49,742 bases of DNA from positions 1 through 49,742 of the forward strand of contig PBCC01000016.1 in NCBI GenBank assembly GCA_002716825.1, given 5' to 3'. The translations under genes were made by a program, and so were the position numbers. Under the pieces are notes generated by a model that was given only the letters and a program-made list of their open reading frames with translations, was not told the DNA's origin and searched no databases. This DNA comes from Halobacteriovorax sp. (lineage in GTDB: Bacteria; Bdellovibrionota; Bacteriovoracia; Bacteriovoracales; Bacteriovoracaceae). How positions within the stretch are numbered: position 1 is the stretch's first letter; every line of letters starts with the position of its first letter. Positions 17,982 through 26,921 of the stretch are shown piece by piece.

Positions 17982-18769
17982 ATACGATTAAGCACTACCT
18001 CGAGATTTATCGAAACTTTGTCGCCACTTCTACGGCCGAGGCATTGTCGTTTCGTTTGAATTTTCTGATGATTACCATCGTTGATACTTTTTTTCTGATC
18101 AGTACACTGGGTTCAGCCTATGTTCTCTTTAGTCACGTCGAAACGATTGGCCCTTGGAATCGCGATCAACTGCTCTTTTTCTTATGCTTTATGCTCGCTG
18201 TGGATGATTTTCAAAACTTATTTGTCACTAATAATTTCTGGATGCTCTCAAGTGATTTGAAAGAAGGAAATTTAGACTATGTCTTTTTAAAACCAGTCAA
18301 ATCGCTCTTTCCGCTCTTTTTTAAGTATCTTCGTATCGCAAGTCTTGGTTCAGTTGTAAGTACGATCATCCTTTTAATTTATTTTGGGCTTCGACTCGAC
18401 TTTGAATTACTTCAATGGGCTTTGCTGCCTTTACTATTGCTGCTTGCCCTCACTCTAAGATCACTCATTGAGATGGCGATTGCGCTACTCATGTTTTGGA
18501 CAACTGAAGGCACGGGTATTAATTTTATCCGTTTACAGCTGCAAAGCGTGTCGCGCTGGCCAGATTTTATCTATAAAGGCTTGGCCAAGAAGGCTTTACT
18601 CACACTTGTTCCTGTTCTCTTGATTGGTAGCGCACCTTTGCGCTTTTTATTCGATTTTGAGCAATGGCAAATGCTCGCGCTCCTTATCGTCTTATGTTTT
18701 GTATTTTTCTTTGTCGTTCGCACAATGTGGACTGGTGCTAAATACCGCTACGAATCGGCTTCGAGTTAG
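17978..18769 (+). CDS. ABC-2 exporter permease 2 (PF06182-like)
   Basis: A 263-residue, six-helix membrane protein with a GTG start overlapping the preceding stop. The segment LKEGNLDYVFLKPVKSLFPL matches the cytoplasmic loop conserved in this permease family. It probably heterodimerises with the upstream permease. It ends 2 nt before the next gene, which therefore looks like part of the same transcript. Confidence 0.82.
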   Translation: MNTIKHYLEIYRNFVATSTAEALSFRLNFLMITIVDTFFLISTLGSAYVLFSHVETIGPWNRDQLLFFLCFMLAVDDFQNLFVTNNFWMLSSDLKEGNLDYVFLKPVKSLFPLFFKYLRIASLGSVVSTIILLIYFGLRLDFELLQWALLPLLLLLALTLRSLIEMAIALLMFWTTEGTGINFIRLQLQSVSRWPDFIYKGLAKKALLTLVPVLLIGSAPLRFLFDFEQWQMLALLIVLCFVFFFVVRTMWTGAKYRYESASS

Positions 18770-18771
18770 CC

Positions 18772-19935
18772 ATGATAAAAATAGGTCGAGGTCTCAATCG
18801 TTGCCCTGAGTGCCAAGTTCCAAAAGAGCTTTGCTACTGCGCACGAGTTGAAACCAGTCAAAACAAAATCCCGGTCACCATCATCATGCATAGACGCGAA
18901 CGATTCCTAACCAGTAATACCGCTGTGGTTGCCGCCCGTGCGCTTAGCAATTGCAATATCGTTCTTAGAGGAATGAAGGACCAATCCGCATCTGCTGAGA
19001 TTGAAATTGATCCCAACCACGTACCGCTCGTGCTCTTTCCCTCTGAAGACGCTTTGGAGATTGGCTCAGATAAATTAAAGCAATACCTAGGTGGTCGAAC
19101 GCCACATTTAATTGTGCCCGATGGAAGTTGGGGCCAGGCTAAACGCGTGGCCAGGCGTGAGCCGGTGCTGGCCGATGTTCAGGCGGTTAAGCTTTCTAAC
19201 ACCGGTCCTTCACTCTATAGACTTAGAAGACAAGTCATGGAAGGCAGACTGTGTACTTATGAAGCGATTGCAAGAGCACTCGGTGATCTTGAATCTCTAG
19301 AGTTAGAACAACGCCTAATGAAAGTCATGGCGACGATGGATCATGCCCATTCTATGGCCCGTGGAGTGGATAAATATGATGATGGCAGCCCTGATCCACT
19401 GACTCAGCGACTTTTTGTCGGCATACGAGTCGGCACTCCCCCACAGCTTATTAACGATATCAGACAAGCTAGACCTGACTTTGATTGGGTCGATCCTTTA
19501 AACTATCACCTGACCATGGCCTTCATTGGACGGCTTAGGAGATCACAAAAAGAAAAGCTCATAAGTCGACTTGAAAAAATTGACTTTAATTCTTTTGCTT
19601 TAAGCTTTCACACTCTCAATGCCTTTGATTCCAAAGACAATCCTTCAGTGCTTTGGCTTGAACCAGAAAAGTCACAAGCACTATTAGATCTGACCGAGAA
19701 AGTGCGACAGGTTATTTTAGATGAAGGTATTCCGCTGGAATTCAAAGTTTTCACCCCACATTGGACGATTGCCAGAACCAGAGGATTTGAACTCAAAGAG
19801 GGTGAGTTATCACCATTTTTTGACCAACACTTCGATTCTAAGACTCATGTCGATAAACTCGTCTTATTTGAAGGCCACGGTGGAAGAAGTGTCTATGCCG
19901 AAGCTTTGACTATTCTTGCCAAAGACCATAAATAG
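18772..19935 (+). CDS. Fused DTW-domain (TapT-like) and 2H RNA phosphoesterase protein
   Basis: A 387-residue two-domain protein. Residues about 8-200 form a DTW domain: Cys cluster C11, C14, C21, C23; a DGSW version of the D-x-T-W motif at 117-120; then QAKR and TYEAIARAL. DTW proteins such as TapT make acp3U in tRNA. Residues about 210-385 are a 2H phosphoesterase of the ThpR (2'-5' RNA ligase / cyclic phosphodiesterase) type with HLTM at 246-249 and HWTI at 330-333. Both catalytic sets look intact. The fusion suggests linked tRNA modification and end-processing. It follows the ABC exporter by 2 nt, probably by chance of operon growth. Confidence 0.82.
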   Translation: MIKIGRGLNRCPECQVPKELCYCARVETSQNKIPVTIIMHRRERFLTSNTAVVAARALSNCNIVLRGMKDQSASAEIEIDPNHVPLVLFPSEDALEIGSDKLKQYLGGRTPHLIVPDGSWGQAKRVARREPVLADVQAVKLSNTGPSLYRLRRQVMEGRLCTYEAIARALGDLESLELEQRLMKVMATMDHAHSMARGVDKYDDGSPDPLTQRLFVGIRVGTPPQLINDIRQARPDFDWVDPLNYHLTMAFIGRLRRSQKEKLISRLEKIDFNSFALSFHTLNAFDSKDNPSVLWLEPEKSQALLDLTEKVRQVILDEGIPLEFKVFTPHWTIARTRGFELKEGELSPFFDQHFDSKTHVDKLVLFEGHGGRSVYAEALTILAKDHK

Positions 19936-19938
19936 CGT

Positions 19939-19970
19939 AAAACTAATACTAATTAATTATCATTAGTTTT
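19939..19970 (+). terminator. AT-rich inverted repeat between the DTW-2H gene and oxyR
   Basis: AAAACTAAT (19939-19947) and ATTAGTTTT (19962-19970) are perfect 9-bp complements with a 14-nt loop. It lies between the stop of the DTW-2H gene and the oxyR ATG. It could be a weak terminator ending in TTTT or an oxyR operator; I cannot decide which. Confidence 0.35.
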
Positions 19971-19984
19971 AACGATGGATCTGT

Positions 19985-20935
19985 ATGCCTACTATTACTC
20001 AATTAGAATACCTTCTCGCGGTTGATCGCCATCGCCACTTTGGTAAAGCGGCCGAAGAATGTCATGTGACTCAACCTTCGCTTTCCATGCAACTTCAAAA
20101 ACTTGAAGAAGAGCTCGGTATCATCGCCTTTGATCGCTCCAAAAAGCCCATCATGGCGACTGAGCAAGGCAAATTGATCATAGATCAAGCAAAGATTGTC
20201 CTTAATGAACACAAGAAACTTGGACTGATTGCGCTTGATAAAGAGGCAGGACTTCGCGGTGAATTTAAAATTGCCGTCATCCCTACACTCTCGCCCTATG
20301 TGATTCCTTTATTTTTGCATTCATTTGCTAAAAAATATCCTGAAGTTGAGCTTACGATTGAAGAACATCAAACCGACGAGATTATCGAGCTTTTGGCGCG
20401 CGATAAAATAGATGCGGGCTTGCTGGTCACGCCGCTTAAAAATAATCATATCATTGAGCGCGTTCTTTTTTACGAACCCTTTTATCTCTACGCTTCTAGT
20501 AACTCTCCAGTCGCCAAGAAAAAAACAGTCAAAGAATCTGATCTCAATGAAAATGAAGTTTGGCTGCTCGATGAAGGACATTGCTTTAGAAACCAAGTGA
20601 TAAAGTTTTGCTCGATCAAAGGCAAGGCTCCGACAGTTTTAAAAAATGTTCGTTTTCAAAGTGGGAACCTCGAGACACTTAAAAACATGGTTCGCACACA
20701 AGGCGGTTATACATTCTTGCCTTATCTTGCGACGCTCGGTTTATCGGCCAGTGAAAAAAGTAAGATGCTAAGGGCCTTTCAAAACCCGGCACCAAGTCGT
20801 GAAGTCAGTATTGTGCACTCAAGAAGCTTTCTCAAAGAGAATATTATTGAGGCCCTACAAAATGAAATTATCGCTTGTTTGCCTAGTGACATAAGAAGTC
20901 TTAAGTCTTCGAAATTACAGGTTATTGATATCTAG
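19985..20935 (+). CDS. oxyR: Hydrogen-peroxide sensor regulator OxyR
   Basis: A 316-residue LysR-type regulator. The N-terminal HTH (about 3-62) has LEYLLAVDRHRHFGKAAEECHVTQPSLS-type features. The redox region DEGHCFRNQVIKFC places C200 and C209 nine residues apart, as C199 and C208 of E. coli OxyR, with the GHC context conserved. This is strong evidence for a disulfide-switch peroxide sensor. A diheme peroxidase follows 47 nt downstream, a likely target. An OxyR-like box lies upstream of dps (31855-31869). Confidence 0.92.
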   Translation: MPTITQLEYLLAVDRHRHFGKAAEECHVTQPSLSMQLQKLEEELGIIAFDRSKKPIMATEQGKLIIDQAKIVLNEHKKLGLIALDKEAGLRGEFKIAVIPTLSPYVIPLFLHSFAKKYPEVELTIEEHQTDEIIELLARDKIDAGLLVTPLKNNHIIERVLFYEPFYLYASSNSPVAKKKTVKESDLNENEVWLLDEGHCFRNQVIKFCSIKGKAPTVLKNVRFQSGNLETLKNMVRTQGGYTFLPYLATLGLSASEKSKMLRAFQNPAPSREVSIVHSRSFLKENIIEALQNEIIACLPSDIRSLKSSKLQVIDI

Positions 20936-20982
20936 ATAGAATTTTGTTTGACTCATCAAACTCTACTTTGCATGATGGTCGC

Positions 20983-22224
20983 ATGATTCGATTTCTGTTC
21001 CTCTTATTTGCTCTTATATCTGCTGCCCAGGCTCAGGACTTGGATCAATTTCTTCGCGCCGAGATGAATCGCTTCCTCATGAGCAGCCCTCAAACGATTG
21101 AACGTCCGGCTACAGAAATCCTAGTTCTTGGTCATGAACTTTTTCGCGATCGCCAACTTTCGGGCAACGATAATATTTCTTGTCACGACTGCCACCACCC
21201 CATGATTGGCACAGGTGATGGGATTAGTTTGGCCATTGGTGAAGGTGGAAGTTTTGTAGGAAGAGCTCGTACACAAGACCAAGGTCTCATCGTCGCACGA
21301 CATTCGCCTCATCTGATTAATCTTGGACATAAAGAAAACTTCGAAATGTTCTGGGATGCTAGAGTTAGAATTGATCGCCGAACGAAAGAACTCATCACTC
21401 CCGAAGAAAAACTCAAAGATCACCCCGAGATCACAAAGCATCTAGACTCTGCTCTAGCGGCGCAAACTATTTTTCCCATTCTATCTCCTGAGGAAATGCG
21501 CGGTAAGCCTGGTAGCAATCCACTGGCCAACCTTAGTGACTCAATAGAGATCTGGGACGCCGTTATTTCAAAACTAAAGAAGACAAACGCGCCCAACTCA
21601 AAGTCTTATGTTGAACTCTTTAATAATGCTTTTCCAGGCGAGCAACACAATGCTGGTCATATGGGTAAGGCCATGGCGAGTTTTATAGGCTGGCGCTTTC
21701 AGGTCAATAACACTCCGTTTGATCGTTACCTTGGTGGTGATAATCAAGCCCTCTCTGCTAGCGAAAAACAGGGTCTTAAAGTTTTCATGGGCAAAGGCCG
21801 CTGCGCTGTTTGCCATCACGGACAACTTCTTACCAATCAAATGCTGATGAATGTTGCTGTTCCTCCACTGCACACAAATGAAGCCAGTGTTGATCGCGGC
21901 TTTAGAGGTCGATTCGCTTTCAAGACTCCAGGGCTTAGAAATGTAGCAAAGACTGCGCCCTATATGCACAACGGTGTTTTTCAGACCCTAGAAGAAGTTA
22001 TTGAGCACTATGACAATGTTCCGCAAAGCCTTCGAACATTTGTCCCCAGCGAACAAACCCATCTCCCCTACCAAAGCAGGCTAATCAGGGCCGATGACCC
22101 AGAGATTCTTCAAGATATCGAAGACGATCTGATTCAGCCTTTCCTAAGAAGAGGTTTGGGTTTATCTCAAGAAGAGAAGTCCAATCTACTCAATTTCTTA
22201 AAGATTTCACTGACTTCCCCCTAG
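20983..22224 (+). CDS. Periplasmic diheme cytochrome c peroxidase / MauG family
   Basis: A 413-residue protein starting at the ATG that gives a clean signal peptide (about 1-17, AQA-Q); a TTG 39 nt upstream is possible but would bury it. Heme motifs are CHDCH at 67-71 and CAVCH at 274-278. The segment TPGLRNVAKTAPYMHNG near 323-339 is typical of the bacterial cytochrome c peroxidase/MauG family. It would reduce periplasmic hydrogen peroxide with electrons from a small cytochrome. Placement right after oxyR supports a peroxide-defence role over a MauG-type maturation role. Confidence 0.87.
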   Translation: MIRFLFLLFALISAAQAQDLDQFLRAEMNRFLMSSPQTIERPATEILVLGHELFRDRQLSGNDNISCHDCHHPMIGTGDGISLAIGEGGSFVGRARTQDQGLIVARHSPHLINLGHKENFEMFWDARVRIDRRTKELITPEEKLKDHPEITKHLDSALAAQTIFPILSPEEMRGKPGSNPLANLSDSIEIWDAVISKLKKTNAPNSKSYVELFNNAFPGEQHNAGHMGKAMASFIGWRFQVNNTPFDRYLGGDNQALSASEKQGLKVFMGKGRCAVCHHGQLLTNQMLMNVAVPPLHTNEASVDRGFRGRFAFKTPGLRNVAKTAPYMHNGVFQTLEEVIEHYDNVPQSLRTFVPSEQTHLPYQSRLIRADDPEILQDIEDDLIQPFLRRGLGLSQEEKSNLLNFLKISLTSP

Positions 22225-22228
22225 CCAA

Positions 22229-22243
22229 TTAGTACAAGCCTAA
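22229..22243 (+). promoter_or_regulatory. Putative LysR operator, site A
   Basis: TTAGTACAAGCCTAA, an imperfect 15-bp inverted repeat (consensus TTAGG-N5-CCTAA with one arm mismatch). It lies 64 nt upstream of the first PqqD-like gene. It is followed by TCT and preceded by TAGCCAA, as at site B apart from one extra A there. It has the T-N11-A geometry of LysR sites. Confidence 0.5.
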
Positions 22244-22307
22244 TCTGTTGCCACGACACTGGAATTCTTCCTATAAGAGCTGCCATACTCAGACTTAAGG
22301 AGGAAAT

Positions 22308-22577
22308 ATGAATCCACAAAGTGAATGTCTCCCAGCTCGCCAAGGAAAGCTTGCCAAGGATACTCAAGGAAATTTAGTTTTAATCAATGAAGGTGGCAAA
22401 GCCTTTGCTGTCGACAACGATCTCTCGACAATTTGGCTCATGCTCGATGGTCAAAAGACCTATAGTGAAATTTTAGAAACATTAAGCCAAGAGGCTCCCT
22501 ACACACCAAGTGAAATCGATCCGATGGTGAGCGAAGTTTTAGAAAAACTAAAAGCCGCTGAACTTGTTGTTTGGTAA
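22308..22577 (+). CDS. Stand-alone PqqD-like protein 1
   Basis: An 89-residue protein behind a very strong SD (AAGGAGGA). The body shows the PqqD pattern: LVLINEGGKAFAVD strands, then STIWLMLDGQKTYSEILETL, then a C-terminal helix. PqqD domains bind peptides (RiPP recognition elements) and present them to a radical SAM partner. No precursor peptide or radical SAM gene is next to it. A second paralogue lies at 30316. It may be a generic small adaptor. Confidence 0.78.
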   Translation: MNPQSECLPARQGKLAKDTQGNLVLINEGGKAFAVDNDLSTIWLMLDGQKTYSEILETLSQEAPYTPSEIDPMVSEVLEKLKAAELVVW

Positions 22578-22582
22578 AAGGT

Positions 22583-23542
22583 TTATTTTAGCAATTCATC
22601 AGAAACTTCAGAGACTTCAATCTGAAGATCTAAGTCTTTATAGCGCTCCGGAACGTGGGTCAGTTTCGATCTAATTAACTCTTTTAGCTTTTTAATCGAA
22701 AGCATATTCTCATTACTCTTTTTCCACATGGCATACAGATTGATCTGCATTGGCTCTCCGACTTGAAACGTTTTCATGCCATTATATTTTTCAAGCGGAT
22801 TCTCGGCCACATACATAACGCAGCGACCACGGCGACAAAGCTTTTGAACATAGTCAAAGTGATCGCTTGAAATATGCTCTTTAGGATGTATTTCTTGTTT
22901 TTTTAGATAATTCTCAATCGCTTTATTCAGGTTAGAGTCCCATGAGCTTTGGGCCAAAGGAATGTTTCGTAGAATATCCTTGGCGTCGATAAATTTATTA
23001 TAGAGCTCTTCGGCGCACATGAACGTCAACTGGAAAGAGCCGATTTTTTCAAAAGCAATATTTTTACGGGTAGGCTCTTTGAGTGAAATCCCCCAATCAG
23101 CGTGACCGTTGATCAGATTTTCAACCAAGATATCGTGCTCCATCTGTCTCGATGTATTCACTGTTCCAAATGGAGTGAACATATCCCAGTATTGAGATAC
23201 AAACTCAGTGGCAACGTCATACGAAATAGTTTCTTCAATCCCAACAGTAACGGGATAACCACCCACATCACTTTGAGAAACATTATCAAGTAGCTTACTG
23301 CCAGCTTCAAACATCTCACGAGCATGACCGTATAATCGTTCTCCGTCCTTGGTTAAAAAGAGACCTTTAGAGCTTCTGACAAAGAGCTTTAAGCCTAAGC
23401 CTTGCTCAAGCTTCTTTAGCTGCTCAGAGATTGTGGATGATGCTACACCGATCACTGTCGCAGCACCTTTAAGAGATTGGGCCCTGGCCACTTCGTAAAA
23501 GCAGTAGAGATGGTTCCAGTTGATGTCTTTAAGTCGTTTCAA
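22583..23542 (-). CDS. LysR-family regulator, NhaR-like
   Basis: A 319-residue regulator with a TTG start, six nt after AGGAG. The HTH (about 8-66) includes NWNHLYCFYEVARAQS and STISEQLKKLEQGLGLKLF, closest in style to NhaR, which senses sodium in enterobacteria. The ligand domain follows (about 95-300). It is divergent from the M20-GNAT operon with a 245-nt shared upstream region holding inverted-repeat site B. It is the best candidate to bind sites A-D. Confidence 0.85.
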   Translation of the reverse strand: MKRLKDINWNHLYCFYEVARAQSLKGAATVIGVASSTISEQLKKLEQGLGLKLFVRSSKGLFLTKDGERLYGHAREMFEAGSKLLDNVSQSDVGGYPVTVGIEETISYDVATEFVSQYWDMFTPFGTVNTSRQMEHDILVENLINGHADWGISLKEPTRKNIAFEKIGSFQLTFMCAEELYNKFIDAKDILRNIPLAQSSWDSNLNKAIENYLKKQEIHPKEHISSDHFDYVQKLCRRGRCVMYVAENPLEKYNGMKTFQVGEPMQINLYAMWKKSNENMLSIKKLKELIRSKLTHVPERYKDLDLQIEVSEVSDELLK

Positions 23543-23660
23543 AATAACTCCTAGCGAGTTGAAGGCTTTTCCTAATTTGATAGCTCACTACTGGTTAGCA
23601 TAAACCCCTCTATCAGATCAAATTTAATTCACTAAGTGACTGATATTATGCTTAGCCAAA

Positions 23661-23675
23661 TCAGGGTTATCCTAA
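23661..23675 (+). promoter_or_regulatory. Putative LysR operator, site B
   Basis: TCAGGGTTATCCTAA, matching TTAGG-N5-CCTAA with one arm mismatch, in the divergent region between the LysR gene and the M20-GNAT operon. It lies 118 nt from the LysR start and 112 nt from the TTG at 23788, a usual place for LysR autoregulation and activation. Confidence 0.6.
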
Positions 23676-23787
23676 TCTCAGCCAAGATTCATTGAAGATT
23701 CTCTCTGAAATGCTAGATTCTCTTCATTATTTCTTATTCATAGTTACCTAACTTGGAGGAACTATCTTCGCCTTAAAACAAAACTTC

Positions 23788-25488
23788 TTGTCCCAGTGGT
23801 GGGAAATCGACCATTCCACCGATCCTATCAAGACTCTAGAGAAACTCGTTTCGATCTCATCAAAAAGCGACGACACCAAAGGTGTGGCCCGCGTTCAAAG
23901 CCTTCTTAAGAAGCTGTTTGAGCGAGAAGGGTTAGTTTGCTACACCCTATCCGATGAACAAAGCAAAGCTGGACCTCTTTTAATAGCCGAGCTTCCAGGC
24001 CAAACCAATGAGTGGGTCAACCTTATTTGCCACGCCGATACTGTTCACAACAAAAGCGACTTTTCATTGAAGATGAAAAAACTCTCTGACACAAAATATA
24101 CAGGACCAGGTGTTATCGATAATAAGGGTGGCATCGTTGTCATTCTTGAAACAATAAAGAAAATTAAAAAACTTTTGCCTGAAAAGTCTCATCGCACTCT
24201 TGGAATAAGAGTTGTGTGTTCTCCTAACGAGGAAATTGGCTCTCCTGGATTTCATCATTACTTTAATTCATTTTCAAAAAATGCTCATGCTGTGCTTGGG
24301 TTTGAGCCGGCGGCACCAGACGGCTCCATCATTGGTTCACGTCAAGGAAATCGCTGGTATAATATTGAAGTGAGTGGGGAGAGTGCTCATGCCGGTCGAG
24401 ATCATCACTTGGGTGTTAATGCGGGACATGAAGTGGCACTTAAAGCGGTTGCGCTTGAAGAACTCACTGATTATGAGCGTGGACTAACAGTTAATATAGG
24501 TCATCTTCAAGCCGGTGATAAGGTTCACAATGTTGTCGCCGATCACGCCACGGCCTTGGTCGATGTTCGCTTTAAATCATTAGAGCAGAGAAAGAATATC
24601 CACACAAAGATTGAAGCGATCTTAAATAAGAGCTCAGTCTCAAATGCTAAAGGCTCTAAGAGCGAATCGAATTGGAAAATTGTCGATGACTGCCCTCCTT
24701 TCGCCTTAGGCGAGCGCTCAAAAAAACTTTTTAATGTTTACCAACAAGCAATCTCAAAAATTGAAAAACGAAAAATCAAACTCATTCACGCCGGTGGATG
24801 TGCCGATAGCAATCACTTCAATCGTGCCGATCTGCCAATCCTTGATGGACTAGGTCCGGTGGGCGCTGAAATGCACACAAATAAAGAATGGATTGATGTC
24901 AGCAGCATTGATTCTCGCGCCCAAGCAGCGGCTTTTTTAATCAACGATCTTATGACAAACTCGGAGATAACGATGAATAAACCAAATCTACAGATAAAGC
25001 GAGCGGCTTTTTCAGACATGCCAGCAATTGCCAAAATCATTCGAAGCTCAGCCGATTGGTATAGTCCCTTCGTCTCTAAAGAAGACATGAAAGAACATCT
25101 AGTTGATGAGAAGTGGCAGAAGGTTAATTTTCCACGACGTGATTTTTGGATTGGGAAAATTGATGAGAAGCAAACAGTTGGCACAGTAAGTCTCCAATAT
25201 TTTGAAAGAAGCGCCTATTTAGGCTACGTTTATCTAGACACTGCTCATACCGGCAAAGGCTACGGCAAAAAGCTGCTCGATCATGCCAAAGAAATTGCGA
25301 CACAAAACGGTATGCGTCATATGGTTTTGCTCGCTCATCCAAAAGCCCACTGGGCAATCAGTGCTTATAAGAAGTATGGTTTTACTTGTATAGAAAAAGA
25401 CAAAGACAAGATTCTCTCGTGGAATAATTCGTCGCTAAAACCCTATTACGAAGATGGCTTTCATCTTTATCAATTTAATCTCGAATAG
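23788..25488 (+). CDS. M20 metallopeptidase fused to a GNAT acetyltransferase
   Basis: A 566-residue fusion. Residues about 10-390 are an M20 (CPG2/ArgE/DapE-like) dizinc hydrolase with probable ligands and catalytic residues H82 (ICHAD), D111, E148/E149, E173 and H363. Residues about 400-566 are a GNAT domain with the acetyl-CoA loop TGKGYG at 489-493. M20 enzymes remove acyl groups from amino acids or cleave C-terminal residues; GNATs add acetyl groups, so the halves could act in opposite directions or in sequence. The TTG start at 23788 is poor: the only SD (GGAGGA, 23755-23760) is 27 nt away, and no standard start lies between. It heads an operon with an amino-acid importer and a deacetylase. 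Confidence 0.82.
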   Translation: MSQWWEIDHSTDPIKTLEKLVSISSKSDDTKGVARVQSLLKKLFEREGLVCYTLSDEQSKAGPLLIAELPGQTNEWVNLICHADTVHNKSDFSLKMKKLSDTKYTGPGVIDNKGGIVVILETIKKIKKLLPEKSHRTLGIRVVCSPNEEIGSPGFHHYFNSFSKNAHAVLGFEPAAPDGSIIGSRQGNRWYNIEVSGESAHAGRDHHLGVNAGHEVALKAVALEELTDYERGLTVNIGHLQAGDKVHNVVADHATALVDVRFKSLEQRKNIHTKIEAILNKSSVSNAKGSKSESNWKIVDDCPPFALGERSKKLFNVYQQAISKIEKRKIKLIHAGGCADSNHFNRADLPILDGLGPVGAEMHTNKEWIDVSSIDSRAQAAAFLINDLMTNSEITMNKPNLQIKRAAFSDMPAIAKIIRSSADWYSPFVSKEDMKEHLVDEKWQKVNFPRRDFWIGKIDEKQTVGTVSLQYFERSAYLGYVYLDTAHTGKGYGKKLLDHAKEIATQNGMRHMVLLAHPKAHWAISAYKKYGFTCIEKDKDKILSWNNSSLKPYYEDGFHLYQFNLE

Positions 25489-25496
25489 GAGACAAC

Positions 25497-26252
25497 ATGC
25501 GCTTACTGATCATCCCATTTATTCTTGCCCTACTCGCAGGCTGCCAATCACAGAATAATGAGGAGACATTTACTTTTGCTTCTTCAGGTGAATTTCGCCC
25601 ATTTAGCTTCACCGACGATCAAGGCGCACTTCAAGGCTACGATATCGATGTTGGTCGAGAGCTTGCAAAAAGAATGAATAAAGAAGCTAAGCCCATGAAG
25701 TATAAATTTCCAAGTATTGTTGAGGGCGTGAAAAATGGTCGTTTTGACGCTGCTGTAGCCAGTCATACTATTACAGACGAGCGTAAAGAGCACGTGGCTT
25801 TCACCATTCCTTATTATTTCTCGGGCCCGCAAATTTTCACTCGTAATGGAGAGGAATATCACGCACCCGAAGGCATCAAGACTAAGGATATCGCGGTTTC
25901 AAAGGGATCGACCTACGCGACACTAGCAGCGAAATTCACCGACAAGCTATCCGTCTATGATTCAGACATTACCGCTCTTGAGGCTCTCAATACCGGTCGT
26001 CACGATCTAGTCATTACCGATGCGATCACTGGAGCGATGGCGATTAAGCGTGGCCTCAAAGTTCAAGGACTAGAGAAATTGGGCGAGTCCAGACAAGGTA
26101 TCGCTGTGGCCAAGGAAAATACAGAGCTGCTCCAACTACTCAATAAAGAATTAAAAAGTATGCAAACGGATGGAACGCTTAAGTCCATCGGTGTGAAGTA
26201 TTTCGGTCGCGACATTTCGGTTTCAACTGAAATCATTAAGCCAGGAAACTAA
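25497..26252 (+). CDS. Polar amino-acid ABC transporter binding lipoprotein
   Basis: A 251-residue SBP family 3 protein. The N-terminus is a lipoprotein signal with lipobox LLAGC (Cys at 16). The mature part shows FRPFSFTDDQGALQGYDIDVGRELA and later DAAVASHTITDERKE, typical of amino-acid binders such as HisJ/ArtI. SD AGGAGA precedes the ATG. The ligand is probably a cationic or polar amino acid or a derivative, judged from family and operon context only. Confidence 0.88.
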   Translation: MRLLIIPFILALLAGCQSQNNEETFTFASSGEFRPFSFTDDQGALQGYDIDVGRELAKRMNKEAKPMKYKFPSIVEGVKNGRFDAAVASHTITDERKEHVAFTIPYYFSGPQIFTRNGEEYHAPEGIKTKDIAVSKGSTYATLAAKFTDKLSVYDSDITALEALNTGRHDLVITDAITGAMAIKRGLKVQGLEKLGESRQGIAVAKENTELLQLLNKELKSMQTDGTLKSIGVKYFGRDISVSTEIIKPGN

Positions 26253-26921
26253 GTGCCAAGTTTTGCTCATCTGTTTGAAACTTTCGTCAGTTCGGCACCT
26301 CTTTTTTTAAAGGGAGCGCTTTTAACATTTGAGCTGTCTCTTGCGTCTGTTTTGATCGGTCTGGCCATTGGCTTGTTCTTTGCGTTTTTATCTCTATCCA
26401 AGATTAGGGCTTTAAATGCCATTTCTAATTTTTACATCACGCTCGTTCGCGGCACACCTCTCATCGTTCAGATTTTTGTTTTATACTTTGGACTGACAGA
26501 TGTGGTTCAAATCTCGGGTTTTTTGGCGGCGACTTTGGCCCTTGCTTTTCATAATGGGGCTTATCTTTCAGAGATTTTCAGAGGTGCCATTCAAAGTATT
26601 GATCGTGGACAGTATGAAGCGGCTAAAAGTCTTGGTATGACCTCCTATCAAACTTACGCGCGAATTATTCTTCCTCAAGCCTTTCTTCGCGCCCTACCGG
26701 CCCTTGGTAATCAATTTATTATCGCTCTTAAAGACTCTTCATTAGCTGCCTTCATTTCAATGGATGAGCTATTCAATATGGCTACCACTCAAGGAGCCAA
26801 TAACTTTGATCAAATGACTTACTTAATTATCGTTGCGGTCTACTACTTAGTTATGGTGATGGCCCTTAGCCATTTGGTTAATCTTGTTGAAGTTAAACTC
26901 AAGCGCTCAGGAGCAACCTAA
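26253..26921 (+). CDS. Polar amino-acid ABC transporter permease
   Basis: A 222-residue HisM/GlnP-type permease with five hydrophobic segments and the EAA loop GQYEAAKSLGMTSYQTYARII near 126-146. RGTPLIVQIFVLYFG near 64-78 is a family signature. It starts with GTG immediately after the lipoprotein stop and overlaps the ATPase gene by one base. Confidence 0.9.
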   Translation: MPSFAHLFETFVSSAPLFLKGALLTFELSLASVLIGLAIGLFFAFLSLSKIRALNAISNFYITLVRGTPLIVQIFVLYFGLTDVVQISGFLAATLALAFHNGAYLSEIFRGAIQSIDRGQYEAAKSLGMTSYQTYARIILPQAFLRALPALGNQFIIALKDSSLAAFISMDELFNMATTQGANNFDQMTYLIIVAVYYLVMVMALSHLVNLVEVKLKRSGAT

